A stretch of 64,000 nucleotides of DNA from Flavobacterium ginsengisoli (GCF_029625315.1 NZ_CP121110.1:496001-560000), one strand, 5' to 3'; numbered from the stretch's first letter, positions 51,154-60,699 are shown. The notes: a model not told the origin generated them from the sequence alone. Translations and numbers: made by a program.

Positions 51154-52222
51154 ATGAAACTTATATATAAAATATTTATAGCTGTAGTATTGCTTACAGG
51201 ATTTTGGTCTTGTGAAAACGAAGAAAATTTAATGATTTTAGAACCTCAAGAAGCAGCTTTTGGGCTTATAACTCCAGAAAATGGTTCTTCTATTATTCTA
51301 AATAAAGAAACGCCAAATAATACTGCGCTTACTTTAACTTGGGAAAAAGTAAGTTACGGAACTCCAACAATTGTTACTTATACAGTACAATTTGCGGCAA
51401 GCAATACTGAATTTGTCTGCACCGGTAGATATTACAACTTCTACAACTACTCATGCAACTATTACAGTAGCAGAACTTAATGCAAAAGCTTTAGCACTTG
51501 GACTTACTGCTGATACTGAGGGAACAATAGATATCAGAATTAAATCGACTGTTGGAACAACTCTTTCAGAACCAAAACTTTCTACTCCAATTACCATTGC
51601 AGTGACTCCTTATAGAGGTGAATTTCCTAAAGTTAATTTGTTCTTAGTAGGACCTGGTACTGCCGCGGGATGGAGTGTAGATAACAACAATATGCCAATT
51701 TTTAGAGATCCTAAAGAAAACGCAAAACAATATTATACAGGATATTTTAATGCAGATGGTTTTAAACTAATTGAGCAAATTGGCTTCTGGGCGCCGATGT
51801 ATGGAACAAATGGTGCTGCAGTACAATACAGAGCAACAGAAAGTGATGCTGATCCAGGTGTGTTTCCAACGGCAGCTGCAGGTTATTATAGTTTTGAAAT
51901 TAATCTAGAAGAATTGACATACAAAATTACTCCATATACAGGACCAATGACAACGTATGCAACGATTGGTTTGACAGGATCTGTTTTAACAGGTGATGAT
52001 ACTGGTTGGGATACTGAAGTTCCTTTAGTGAAATCTGATTTTGATGGACATATCTGGAAAGCTACTCAAACGTTGAAAGCAGGAAAAATGAAGTTCAAAG
52101 CAAACAATAGCTGGGATGTTAGTTGGGGAGATAACGGTGGAGACATTTTTGTTGAAGCAGGAAAATATGAAATCTGGTTCAATGACTTAGATGGTCGTTA
52201 TATGTTCATAACAATTCCATAA
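51154..52222 (+). CDS. SusE/SusF-like outer-membrane glycan-binding lipoprotein, one apparent frameshift
   Basis: Lipoprotein (VVLLTGFWSCENEEN) of about 355 residues. The N-terminal SusE-type Ig-like domain (LITPENGSSIILN, then LTLTWEKV) is followed by a region with KVNLFLVGPGTAAGWS. The C-terminal starch-binding-like domain runs LVKSDFDGHIWKATQTLKAG, then AGKYEIWFNDLDGRYMF. GTCTGC at 51415-51420 has one extra base; as GCTGC it joins NTEFAAPVDITTSTTTH. It probably binds galactan at the cell surface, helping SusC/SusD. Carbohydrate specificity is inferred only from the neighbouring GH53 genes. Confidence 0.88.
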
Positions 52223-52240
52223 GTTGAATTGAAAAATAAG

Positions 52241-52277
52241 AGAAGCCTCAATAAGCATGCTTCGAGGCTTCTTCTTA
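52241..52277 (+). terminator. Hairpin after the SusE-like gene
   Basis: AGAAGCCTC/GAGGCTTCT stem with an inner AAGCATGCTT palindrome and a short T-rich tail. It could reduce rather than stop transcription into the GH53 genes. Confidence 0.6.
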
Positions 52278-52314
52278 CTTTAAAATCAAAACTTCACTAA
52301 TTACAATTCATATC

Positions 52315-53412
52315 ATGAAAAAATATATAAAGATTTTTGGATTACTTGCGGTACTTGCATTTCAAATCTCGTGCTCAAATAATGATTCTGCAGACACAGA
52401 AATTGTTAATCCGCCAGATGCAAGTGACACTTTTATTAGAGCATCAGACGTTTCTTTTCTTCCTCAAATGGAATCTTTAGGAACTAAATTCTACAGCAAT
52501 GGCAAAGCAGAAGGAATGCTTACAACATTAAAAAATGCCGGTTGCAATACCGTTAGAATTCGTTTATGGAAAAATCCTGTAAATGGGCGTTCTGGCTTAA
52601 GCGAAGTAAAACAATTGGCTCAAAAAGCAAGACAAGTTGGTTTAAGAGTTTGGCTTACCGTTCATTATTCTGATGACTGGGCAGATCCAGGTATGCAGAC
52701 AACTCCTGAAGAATGGAAAAATTTATCATTTACCGATTTAAAAAAGGCTGTTTCTGATTATACAGCAACTATAGTTTCAGAAATAAACCCAGATATTATT
52801 CAAATTGGAAATGAAATCAATAGCGGATTATTGTGGCCACAAGGACATTTAATTAATAACGAAGAGCAATGTTTAGCTTTATTAAGCGCTGCAAGTGCAA
52901 CGATTCGAAGTAAAGCTCCAAACACAAAAATAATGATTCATTATGCAGGTGTTGATGGCGGTGCGACAGATTGGTTCTTCAATAAAATGAAAAGCATTGA
53001 TTACGATTATATTGGGTTATCATATTATCCTGTTTGGCACGGAAAAGATTTGAATGTAGTAAAAAATACGATTGATGGTTTAGGGAAAAAATTCAGCAAA
53101 AAAGTCCTGATAGCAGAAACAGCTTATCCTTTTACTTTACTGCATAATGATCAGACAAATAATATTGTTGGAACAAGCGATCAGTTGGTGCCAGGTTATC
53201 CAGCAACTCCTGCGGGACAAAGAACTTTTGTAACAGATATTAAAAATATTGTAAAAACATCAGAATTTGGACAAGGATTTGCCTATTGGGGCGGCGAATG
53301 GGTTGCTTTTAAAGGACCACAATCAACAACAGGTTCTACATTCGAAAATCAAGCCTTGTATAGTTTTGATAATAATGCTTTATCAGTAATGCAAGCCTTC
53401 AGTAAAGACTAA
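52315..53412 (+). CDS. GH53 endo-beta-1,4-galactanase (lipoprotein)
   Basis: A 365-residue lipid-anchored enzyme (lipobox in FQISCSNNDS) that cuts beta-1,4-galactan, the side chain of type I rhamnogalacturonan and arabinogalactan. TIM-barrel motifs of GH53 include RASDVSFLPQMESLGTKFYS, NTVRIRLWKNP and WLTVHYSDDWADPGMQ. The acid/base Glu is in QIGNEINSGLLWPQG and the nucleophile Glu in VLIAETAYPF. The lipid anchor suggests a cell-surface endo-enzyme feeding SusC/SusD. A second GH53 gene starts 3 bases after its stop. Confidence 0.95.
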   Translation: MKKYIKIFGLLAVLAFQISCSNNDSADTEIVNPPDASDTFIRASDVSFLPQMESLGTKFYSNGKAEGMLTTLKNAGCNTVRIRLWKNPVNGRSGLSEVKQLAQKARQVGLRVWLTVHYSDDWADPGMQTTPEEWKNLSFTDLKKAVSDYTATIVSEINPDIIQIGNEINSGLLWPQGHLINNEEQCLALLSAASATIRSKAPNTKIMIHYAGVDGGATDWFFNKMKSIDYDYIGLSYYPVWHGKDLNVVKNTIDGLGKKFSKKVLIAETAYPFTLLHNDQTNNIVGTSDQLVPGYPATPAGQRTFVTDIKNIVKTSEFGQGFAYWGGEWVAFKGPQSTTGSTFENQALYSFDNNALSVMQAFSKD

Positions 53413-53415
53413 CAC

Positions 53416-54447
53416 ATGAAAAAATCACTTAAAATTATTTCTTTTTTAATTACCACTGCCATTTTATTTACTTCATGTAAATCTAAGATGGCAAGTGAAA
53501 AAGATTCTTTTTCGAAAGGAGCAGATGTAGGCTGGCTTCCGCAAATGGAAGCAACAGGCTATAAATTTTATGATGCAGACGGTTCTCAAAAAGACTGTCT
53601 GCAGTTACTAAAAGACCGCGGAATAAACACAATCAGGCTGCGCGTTTGGGTTAATCCAAATGATGATAAAGCTAGTGGACACTGTAGTCCAGAAGAAACG
53701 GTTGTTATGGCTGTGCGCGCAAAGAAAATGGGAATGCGTATCATGATCGATTTTCATTACAGCGATTCATGGGCAGATCCTGGAAAACAAAATAAACCTG
53801 CTGCATGGGCAAAACACTCTTTTCCAGAATTGTTGACAGATGTGTATCAGCATACTTATGATGTTTTAAAAATGCTTAAAAAAGCTGGCGTAACTCCAGA
53901 ATGGGTTCAGGTTGGAAATGAAATACCAGGAGGTATGCTTTGGCCAGAAGGAAGCATAGATAACTTTAGTCAGTTGGCACAATTGCTTAATAAAGGATAC
54001 GAAGCGACAAAAGCTGTCGATCCAAAAATGAAGGTCATTGTTCATTTGGACGAAGGAAATAAAAACGAAAAATTTAGATGGTTTTTTGATAAAGCAACCG
54101 AGAATAATGTAAAATATGATGTAATTGGTCTATCGTATTATCCGTTTTGGCTAAAAACCGATTATAAAGAAAATATTTCAGATTTAGAAAATAACCTAAA
54201 AGACATGGCTTCACGTTACAACAAAGAAGTTATGGTAGTTGAAGTTGGAGGAGATTATACATTAGAAGAAAACACCAAAGAAATGCTTGAAGCTACTATA
54301 AAAGCTGTAAAAAGTGTACCTAATAATAAAGGTCTAGGCGTTATTTATTGGGAACCACAAGGAGAAAAAAGCTGGAGCGGATATCAACTAAATGCTTGGC
54401 TGCCAGACGGAAAACCATCACCTGCATTGGATGCTTTCAAAAATTAA
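53416..54447 (+). CDS. Second GH53 endo-beta-1,4-galactanase (lipoprotein)
   Basis: A 343-residue paralogue of the preceding enzyme, also lipid-anchored (ILFTSCKSK). The barrel has KGADVGWLPQMEATGYKFYD, NTIRLRVWVNPND and IDFHYSDSWADPGKQNKPAAW. The acid/base Glu is in QVGNEIPGGMLWPEG and the nucleophile Glu in VMVVEVGGDYT. Divergence from its neighbour in the loops (no long insertion before the nucleophile's C-terminal part) suggests different chain-length preference or location, for example one at the surface and one in the periplasm. Confidence 0.94.
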   Translation: MKKSLKIISFLITTAILFTSCKSKMASEKDSFSKGADVGWLPQMEATGYKFYDADGSQKDCLQLLKDRGINTIRLRVWVNPNDDKASGHCSPEETVVMAVRAKKMGMRIMIDFHYSDSWADPGKQNKPAAWAKHSFPELLTDVYQHTYDVLKMLKKAGVTPEWVQVGNEIPGGMLWPEGSIDNFSQLAQLLNKGYEATKAVDPKMKVIVHLDEGNKNEKFRWFFDKATENNVKYDVIGLSYYPFWLKTDYKENISDLENNLKDMASRYNKEVMVVEVGGDYTLEENTKEMLEATIKAVKSVPNNKGLGVIYWEPQGEKSWSGYQLNAWLPDGKPSPALDAFKN

Positions 54448-54518
54448 ATAAATAATTTAAATTTTACGATTAAGCAATTTAAGTTTAATTGCTTAGTAGT
54501 AAGAGAATAGATAGAAAA

Positions 54519-56959
54519 ATGAAACTAATTTTTAAATCAACATTATTCTTATTTCTACTCGTTTTTTCGCAAGAAAAAATGATGTCACAATCAACTACTG
54601 TTATTTTAAAGGACAACTGGCGTTTTTCTAAAGAAGTAAAAGGAGATGCTTTTTCGACAGATTATGACGCGTCTAAATGGGAAAAAGTTAGTGTGCCTCA
54701 CGATTGGGCTATTTATGGACCTTTTGATAAAAAATGGGACATTCAGACTGGAATTATTGAACAAAATGGAGAAAAGGAAGCGACGGAAAAAACTGGAAGA
54801 ACAGGATCATTGCCACATATAGGAACGGGTTGGTATCGTAATGTATTTTCTATTCCAGAATTCAGAAAAGGAAAAAAAGCGCTTCTTGTTTTTGAGGGAG
54901 CAATGAGTGAGCCTCAGGTTTTTTTAAATGGAAAAAAAATAGGAAACTGGGGGTATGGATATAGTTACTTTTTTATTGATATTACTAATGATCTTATTGC
55001 AGGTTCAGAAAATGTATTGGCTGTAAAATTAACTAACGAACCTTTTTCTTCAAGATGGTATCCTGGGGCTGGCCTTTACAGAAAAGTTAGTATTGTTGTA
55101 AAAGAGAACGAGAGTTTTGCGCAGTGGGGAACTTTTATAACGACTCCAGATACGAAAGATAATAATGCTATTGTTGATATTAAAGCAGAGTTTCATGGCG
55201 AGCAATGTTTCAATGGTAACTGAAATAAAGGATGCAAAGAATAAGCTTGTAGCAACACAAAAAAGCACAGAAACGGAAGATGGAAAATTTCACCAAACAA
55301 TTTCAGTTGGCAATCCTCATTTATGGAGTCCCGAAACACCTTATTTATATACCGCAGTAACCAAATTATTTGCAGCTGATGGTAGCTTAAAAGATGAGCA
55401 AAATATAAAATTTGGTATTCGCTATATTAAATACGAATCTAACAAAGGATTTAGTCTTAATGGTAAAGTGACGAAATTTAAAGGAGTTTGTCTACATCAT
55501 GATTTAGGGCCACTCGGTGCGGCTGTTAATAAAGTCGCACTTAAAAGACAGTTAACGATTCTTAAAGATTTAGGATGTAACGCAATCAGAAGTTCTCATA
55601 ATATGCCTTCTTTCGAGCAATTAGAATTGGCTGACGAAATGGGTTTTATGTTTCTTGCAGAAAGTTTTGACGAATGGGCAAAGCCAAAAGTAGAAAACGG
55701 ATATCATCGTTTTTTTGAAGAATATGCAGAAAAAGATATTGTAAATTTAGTTAGAGCTACACGTAATCATCCTTGTATCGTAATGTGGAGTTCAGGAAAC
55801 GAAGTTCCAGATCAATACGGGGCAGAAGGTCTAACCAGAGCTAAATTTTTACAAGATGTTTTTCATAGAGAAGATCCAACACGTCCTGTTACAGTTGGAA
55901 TGGATCAAGTAAAGCAAACTATGGCTTCTGGTTTTGGATCTCTTTTGGATATTCCGGGATTAAATTATAGAGTTCATCTTTACGAAGAAGCTTATAAAGC
56001 ATTTCCGCAAGGATTCATTTTGGGTTCAGAAACAGCTTCTACAGTAAGTTCAAGAGGAATTTATAAATTTCCTGTTGTACAAGAAAAAAACAAACAATAT
56101 GATGATTTGCAATGTTCGTCTTATGATTTAGAAGCTTGCAGTTGGTCAAATGTACCTGATGATGATTTTGTGCTTCAAGATGATAAATCATGGGTTATTG
56201 GAGAGTTTGTTTGGACAGGATTCGATTATTTAGGAGAACCTACACCTTACGATGAAAAATGGCCATCAAGAAGTTCTTATTTCGGAATTTCTGATTTGGC
56301 AGGATTGCCAAAAGATCGTTTTTATCTTTATAGAAGCAGATGGAATACTAAAGATAACACGCTCCACATATTGCCACATTGGAATTGGAAAGGTAGAGAA
56401 GGAGAAATTACTCCAGTTTTCGTTTATACAAATTATGACAGTGCAGAACTTTTTGTAAACGGAAAAAGTATGGGAATTCAGAAAAAGAATAATGCAACTC
56501 CTCAAAACCGTTACCGTTTGATGTGGAATGATGTTAAATATGAGCCTGGAACTGTAAAAGTTGTTGCATTCGATTCAAATGGTAAAATAGCCGCAGAAAG
56601 CACCGTTAAAACTGCGGGAGATCCTTATAAAATTGTTCTTGATGCAGATCGAAAAACGATTAAAGCGGATGGTGAGGATATATCTTTTGTAACGGTTTCG
56701 GTAGTAGATAAAAACGGAATTCCATGTCCTACAGCAGATAATGAATTGCAATTTAAAGTAACTGGTGCTTGCAACTTATCGAGTCGCATGTAACGGTGAT
56801 GCAACATCATTGGAAATATTTCATGAGAATCATATGAAGCTTTTCAGTGGTAAACTTGTTGTACTTGTTAAATCAATCAAAACAGCAGGCAAGATTCAGT
56901 TAGAAGTAAAAGGAAATGGACTACAAACAGGAAAAATTAACTTAAAGGCTGAACTTTAA
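54519..56959 (+). CDS. GH2 beta-galactosidase, two apparent frameshifts
   Basis: Exported family 2 glycosidase, 812 residues when corrected. The ATG at 54519 gives a signal peptide (LIFKSTLFLFLLVFSQ). Domains in order are a jelly-roll (KVSVPHDWAIYGPFDKKWD, then GTGWYRNVFSI), an Ig-like domain, and the TIM barrel (KFKGVCLHHDLGPLGAAVNK) with the acid/base Glu in MWSSGNEVPDQYG. The nucleophile Glu is probably in GFILGSETAST. C-terminal Ig-like domains follow. Extra bases are in GCGAGC (55198-55203; as GCAGC: FHGSNVSMVTE) and GCTTGC (56767-56772; as GCTGC: VTGAATYRVACNGDATS). It would release galactose from the oligosaccharides made by the GH53 enzymes. Confidence 0.93.
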
Positions 56960-57004
56960 TAACAAATAATATATTTTTTAGTAAACCAAATTAAGCACCA
57001 AGTC

Positions 57005-57050
57005 ACACATAAAAAAAGCCACAAATGAATTTGTGGCTTTTTTTATGTGT
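57005..57050. terminator. Strong bidirectional terminator after the galactan locus
   Basis: Perfect 22-base inverted repeat (left arm 57005-57026, right arm 57029-57050) with a GC core GCCACAAAT/ATTTGTGGC and A7/T7 flanks. It ends the galactan operon 46 bases after the GH2 stop. Confidence 0.92.
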
Positions 57051-57345
57051 ATAGAGTGAAATTTAATTTAGCAAAAAACAGATAAACTTTTTTATTTTTT
57101 AGTTAACCAGTTGATATATAGAGAATAAGAAAATGGTTTCATTTTATAATTTGCAACATGATTACCTGCATTTATTTATGGTAAAATGTTTTTGTGAGAT
57201 AACTTTGGCCCAGTCAAATTAATCATAAATTTTATAATGCGTTTTTTTCCTCTGTACAACCGAAGCCATAAAAAACAGAAATATTTTAATTAAGATAAAG
57301 GCTCGGAAAAAATAAATCACTTATTATGAATCTAAATTAAAAATT
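57051..57345. other. AT-rich intergenic region, no gene
   Basis: Together with the terminator this makes a 386-base gap. It presumably holds the promoter of the beta-barrel gene at 57346. TAATTTGC near 57151 faintly resembles a -7 box, but its distance to the gene is large. Nothing else is seen. Confidence 0.4.
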
Positions 57346-58002
57346 ATGAAAAAGTATCATTTATTAATTGTTGTTTTTTTCTTGTCACTGGCGATGTCAG
57401 CACAAAGCGCTCAGTCATTTTTGCTTAATTTATATGGAGGTTATACCTTTTCGGATAAGGTAGATTTTGATTCCTCTTATGCGCGAGTAGAAGATGGTTT
57501 TGAATATGGTATAGGTTTAGAATATTTTATAATGGATAATGCCTCAATAGAATTAAAATATAATAGACTAGATTCAAGAATGCCTTTATATACAAAAGTT
57601 ACTTTAGCTAATGGCGGTAACACTATTCCTGCAGGAACTCAACTTAATGCTGGCGACGATAAGGGAGCTATTAATTACATTCTAGCAGATTACACGTATT
57701 ATTTTGGCTCAAGTTCACAAAAAGCTCTTCCATTTCTTGGTGCGGGCGCAGGGGTCGCAATTCTTGAAACGCCAAGGAGCGGCAGCGGAACATATTTTGC
57801 ATGGGAAATTAAAGCAGGTGTAAAAGTAAAAACGAGTTCACCATTATCTGTTAATCTTCATGCATATCTGCAATCAATGTCGGCAGCTGTTGGATATGAT
57901 TACTATTGGGACTATTATTGGGGGCCAGTAGCAGTTACCGATTATGCTTCGACGTTTCAATTTGGACTTGGTGCTGTACTTAGCTACGATTTCAGTAAAT
58001 AG
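57346..58002 (+). CDS. Outer-membrane beta-barrel protein (OmpA/OmpW-like fold)
   Basis: A 218-residue protein with signal peptide MKKYHLLIVVFFLSLAMSAQ and alternating hydrophobic strands (SFLLNLYGGYTFSDKVDFD, YGIGLEYFIMDNASIELKYN, FLGAGAGVAILETP). It ends LGAVLSYDFSK. This pattern fits an eight-stranded barrel of the OMP_b-brl type. It is monocistronic, between strong terminators. No specific function can be assigned. Confidence 0.8.
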   Translation: MKKYHLLIVVFFLSLAMSAQSAQSFLLNLYGGYTFSDKVDFDSSYARVEDGFEYGIGLEYFIMDNASIELKYNRLDSRMPLYTKVTLANGGNTIPAGTQLNAGDDKGAINYILADYTYYFGSSSQKALPFLGAGAGVAILETPRSGSGTYFAWEIKAGVKVKTSSPLSVNLHAYLQSMSAAVGYDYYWDYYWGPVAVTDYASTFQFGLGAVLSYDFSK

Positions 58003-58027
58003 TAATTGTCCCGATAAAATTGCTAAT

Positions 58028-58057
58028 AAAAAAGCCTGAGAATGCTCAGGCTTTTTT
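58028..58057. terminator. Bidirectional terminator between convergent genes
   Basis: AAAAAAGCCTGAG/CTCAGGCTTTTTT perfect 13-base stem with an AATG loop, between the barrel gene and the minus-strand gene. Confidence 0.92.
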
Positions 58058-58079
58058 ATTGCGATGATTATATAATGCA

Positions 58080-58673
58080 CTATGAGAGCTTATGCCAGTG
58101 ATTTATTAAAGTATTGTTTTCTTTGATTAGAGCAGATTGAAGTTTCAGCTTTACAGAAAGATCGATAGGCTGAAATTCTAAATTATTTAAAAAAGTTTTG
58201 ATTTTGTTTTTTGATAGCTCATTTTCGCTAGCGAAATAAATATCATCTTTCTTTTCGGTCAATACAGCCGTTTTTCTTTGATTTAGCACGACAGGATTAA
58301 ATAGTTTTACCACATTAGCATCAGGAAGGAGTGAAGCGGTGATTTGGTAAGTAAGAGAACTGGTAACACTAGACACCAAAAGTTTTGGATTAAAAATAAG
58401 TCCGCTCGTATGCAGTATGATTTTTCCAGACATATCTGGCAACTTGCTAATAGTATGTTCTAGACTTTCTCTCGGAACAAAAAGTATAGTGATATCAGTT
58501 GAAGCGACTTCCTCCAATGAAACAAGTTTTGCACCTTTTATGGTTTGATTTACTGTTTCTTGAATTAATGAATTGCCACGAGGATGATTTATGAGTACTT
58601 CATAGCCAGTAGATGTTGCTCTTTGAGCCAGTTCTAACGTCAGGCTTCCAATGCCAATGATTCCTATTTTCAT
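58080..58673 (-). CDS. Small NAD(P)-binding oxidoreductase (F420-dependent NADP reductase-like)
   Basis: A 197-residue cytoplasmic protein with an N-terminal Rossmann motif (MKIGIIGIGSLTLELAQRATSTGYEVLINHPRG). KGAKLVSLEEVASTDITILFVP follows, as in NADP-reductase coenzyme F420-type and 6-phosphogluconate-dehydrogenase-like proteins. The third Gly of the usual GxGxxG is replaced (GIGSLTLE), which may weaken or change cofactor binding. The C-terminal half has no helical catalytic domain. It is a single gene with no informative neighbours; substrate unknown. Confidence 0.7.
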   Translation of the reverse strand: MKIGIIGIGSLTLELAQRATSTGYEVLINHPRGNSLIQETVNQTIKGAKLVSLEEVASTDITILFVPRESLEHTISKLPDMSGKIILHTSGLIFNPKLLVSSVTSSLTYQITASLLPDANVVKLFNPVVLNQRKTAVLTEKKDDIYFASENELSKNKIKTFLNNLEFQPIDLSVKLKLQSALIKENNTLINHWHKLS

Positions 58674-59273
58674 ACTTTTTTGATTTTTTCTGTATTGTTG
58701 CCAATTCAGAAGGTTAGATTAAAGATATGGTAAGATTCTGATTTACAGTAAGGTATTTCTACCTGTTTTTAGATTTTGTCTTGCATTATCTGTTTTTTTA
58801 GCCAACTGAATTGATGAATCATCAGGATTGTTCTAAATCCCCATTAATATGCCTAAGCTTTCAGACCTGTTTTTTCTTAATTTTTTTCATTTTCAATGTT
58901 GTTCAGTTTGAATAAAAGTGAACACTAAAAAATGAAGACATGCGTTTGGTTTAAGTATTTGACTAATTAAGTGTCGCTTCTAAAAGCTAAATTTACGGAA
59001 ATTTCTTAAAAAATAAGCACAAGATTTAGAATTAGAATACAAAATATCTAGTTATCCATGCGATATTCTAAATAGTAAACATTTGGAACTAGGAATGACG
59101 CAATGTTATGAAGAGTTTCATAAGTTAGATCAAACATGTGAAAATCGTGTTAAAATTCTCTTATCTGCAATTTTGGAAAAGAAAAGTCAAGATTTGTGCT
59201 ACTCAATTGTATTTCGCCTCCATTAAATTTGCAAGTATAAAAGGAACAATCCTTTAATAATTGAAGTCTTCCG
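58674..59273. other. 600-base region without an intact gene
   Basis: AT-rich. The left part would hold the promoter of the minus-strand gene at 58673. The right part (59017-59226) contains a coding-like fragment listed separately. No repeat or mobile-element end was recognised. Confidence 0.4.
59017..59226 (+). other. Coding-like fragment without a start (possible gene remnant)
   Basis: A 69-codon open frame with balanced, non-repetitive composition (DILNSKHLELGMTQCYEEFH, then RVKILLSAILEKKSQDL). It is bounded by TAA at 59014 and TAA at 59224. The only ATG is at 59095. The composition looks more like real protein than the surrounding frames, yet I recognise no family. It may be the remnant of a lost gene. 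Confidence 0.25.
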
Positions 59274-59666
59274 ATGAAGTTAGCTTATATTCTTTTTTTA
59301 CAAATTTGTCTTTTAACTATCCCAAATAGTTATAGCAATGCTATTGTAACTAAGGCAAATAGTTATATCACAACAGAGTCGGTTTTTGAGATTCCAACCC
59401 CTAGTAAAGAAATTTTTGAAAAGGCACTTTCAGAGTCCAACCCATTAAAATTTGTCTTATTAGAGAATACTTCTGAAACGGAAAAATGTACTAGTACTGT
59501 ACTTGCATCTCCACTACATTTAAATGGCAAAAGTTTAAGAGACAATTGTTTTGTTTACATAGAAAGTGTAAAATTAAACACCCAAGGATTATTGGAGCGA
59601 AACATAACTCCTTTTCGAAACATGTCAAGAAATATCCTATTTCATAGTTTAAAAATCCACATTTAA
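59274..59666 (+). CDS. Small secreted protein of unknown function
   Basis: A 130-residue frame with a plausible signal peptide (MKLAYILFLQICLLTIPNSYS, then NAIV). The mature part is polar, with two Cys (EKCTS and DNCFVYIES), and ends in a basic stretch (NITPFRNMSRNILFHSLKIHI). No family is recognised. The export signal is the main reason to call it. It stands alone upstream of the urease operon. A chance frame is possible. Confidence 0.4.
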   Translation: MKLAYILFLQICLLTIPNSYSNAIVTKANSYITTESVFEIPTPSKEIFEKALSESNPLKFVLLENTSETEKCTSTVLASPLHLNGKSLRDNCFVYIESVKLNTQGLLERNITPFRNMSRNILFHSLKIHI

Positions 59667-60005
59667 TTCTCTTTACTGCTTAATTCAAATTTAGCGCATT
59701 GCGTTCCTGATAAAATCTATTTTTTTATCAGGAGTGAAAAAGCATGCCAATATTTTAATAGAAAAAAGATAAACGTTTTCTATTAAGTGCATAGTATATT
59801 TTGCAGTAAATAAGGCTGGTGTACGCCTTTATATAAAATGCACCGTTAGAGTTGTCCAACTAGTATTCTATTTGGATTGGGCAATTATTGCCTTGATTTC
59901 ACCTCCTTCCATTTTATTACAAATGAAAAGCCATAATTGATTTAAAGAAATCAGTTATGCGGCTTGCAATGCCACATGTTATTTTTTAACTAAAATATTT
60001 TTATT
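59667..60005. other. Leader and promoter region of the urease operon
   Basis: This 339-base gap shows CCTGATAAAA/TTTTATCAGG (59706-59732), a possible weak terminator of the small secreted protein gene. The urease leader hairpin is listed separately. No further gene is seen. Confidence 0.5.
59928..59965 (+). promoter_or_regulatory. Hairpin in the urease leader
   Basis: AAGCCATAATTGATTT (59928-59943) pairs with AAATCAGTTATGCGGCTT (59948-59965), with one G-T pair and a two-base bulge, around loop AAAG. It ends 40 bases before the ureA ATG. There is no T-run, so it is a possible mRNA-stabilising or regulatory leader. Confidence 0.45.
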
Positions 60006-60309
60006 ATGCATTTAACACCTAGAGAAATCGAAAAGCTAATGCTGCATACAGCAGGCGAACTAGCTCAAAAGAGAAAAGCCCGAGGCTTAAAACTAAATTA
60101 TCCTGAAACCATTGCTCTTATTAGCAGTGAACTAATGGAACGTGCACGAGACGGCAAGACCGTAGCCGAATTAATGCAATATGGAGCGACCTTGCTTCGA
60201 AAAAGAAGATGTAATGGATGGTGTTGCGGAAATGATTCATGACATACAGATTGAAGCCACATTTCCAGATGGTACCAAACTTGTAACAGTGCACAATCCT
60301 GTGCGATAA
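60006..60309 (+). CDS. ureA: Urease gamma subunit, one apparent frameshift
   Basis: Smallest structural subunit of urease, which hydrolyses urea to ammonia and carbamate. It begins [20 protein letters not shown] and continues [14 protein letters not shown], standard UreA. One extra A in the run at 60200-60204 breaks the frame. With four A's it reads [20 protein letters not shown] and ends TVHNPVR, giving exactly 100 residues, the usual UreA length. ureB starts 18 bases later. The subunits are separate, unlike the fused UreAB of Helicobacter. Confidence 0.93.
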
Positions 60310-60327
60310 ATCTAAAAAATACTAACA

Positions 60328-60699
60328 ATGATTCCAGGAGAAATTATATTAAAAGATAATAATATTATCTGTAATGATAGCCGTGAAACGTTAACTATTA
60401 AAGTTACAAATACCGGAGACAGACCAATTCAAGTAGGTTCCCACTTTCACTTTTTTGAAGTAAATAGAATGATGTCTTTTGACAGAGAAAAAGCATTCGG
60501 AATGCGATTAAATATTATTGCCAGTACAGCAGTGAGATTTGAGCCAGGAGAAGAGAAAGAAGTTGAGCTGACCCAATTTGGAGGAAATCAAAAAATCTAT
60601 GGTCACAACAATTTAGTGGATGGAGATTTATCACCGCATAATAAAGCTCTTGCATTAGAACGCTTAGAAGAAGGGAAATTTAAAAATGTGAAATCATGA
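60328..60699 (+). CDS. ureB: Urease beta subunit
   Basis: A 123-residue subunit ([71 protein letters not shown]). These are the standard UreB strings, with conserved His in GSHFHFFE. Its stop overlaps the ureC start (ATGA), so translation is coupled. Confidence 0.96.
   Translation: MIPGEIILKDNNIICNDSRETLTIKVTNTGDRPIQVGSHFHFFEVNRMMSFDREKAFGMRLNIIASTAVRFEPGEEKEVELTQFGGNQKIYGHNNLVDGDLSPHNKALALERLEEGKFKNVKS

Noticed and set aside
3079..60309. Eleven broken genes as true pseudogenes (GH63, GH42, aldehyde dehydrogenase, SusD, M43, M24, hybrid sensor, SusC, SusE, GH2, ureA)
   Set aside because: After correcting the listed indels every gene becomes a multiple of three with a family-typical length (for example UreA 100 and the dehydrogenase 527 residues). 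No internal stops remain that I could see.
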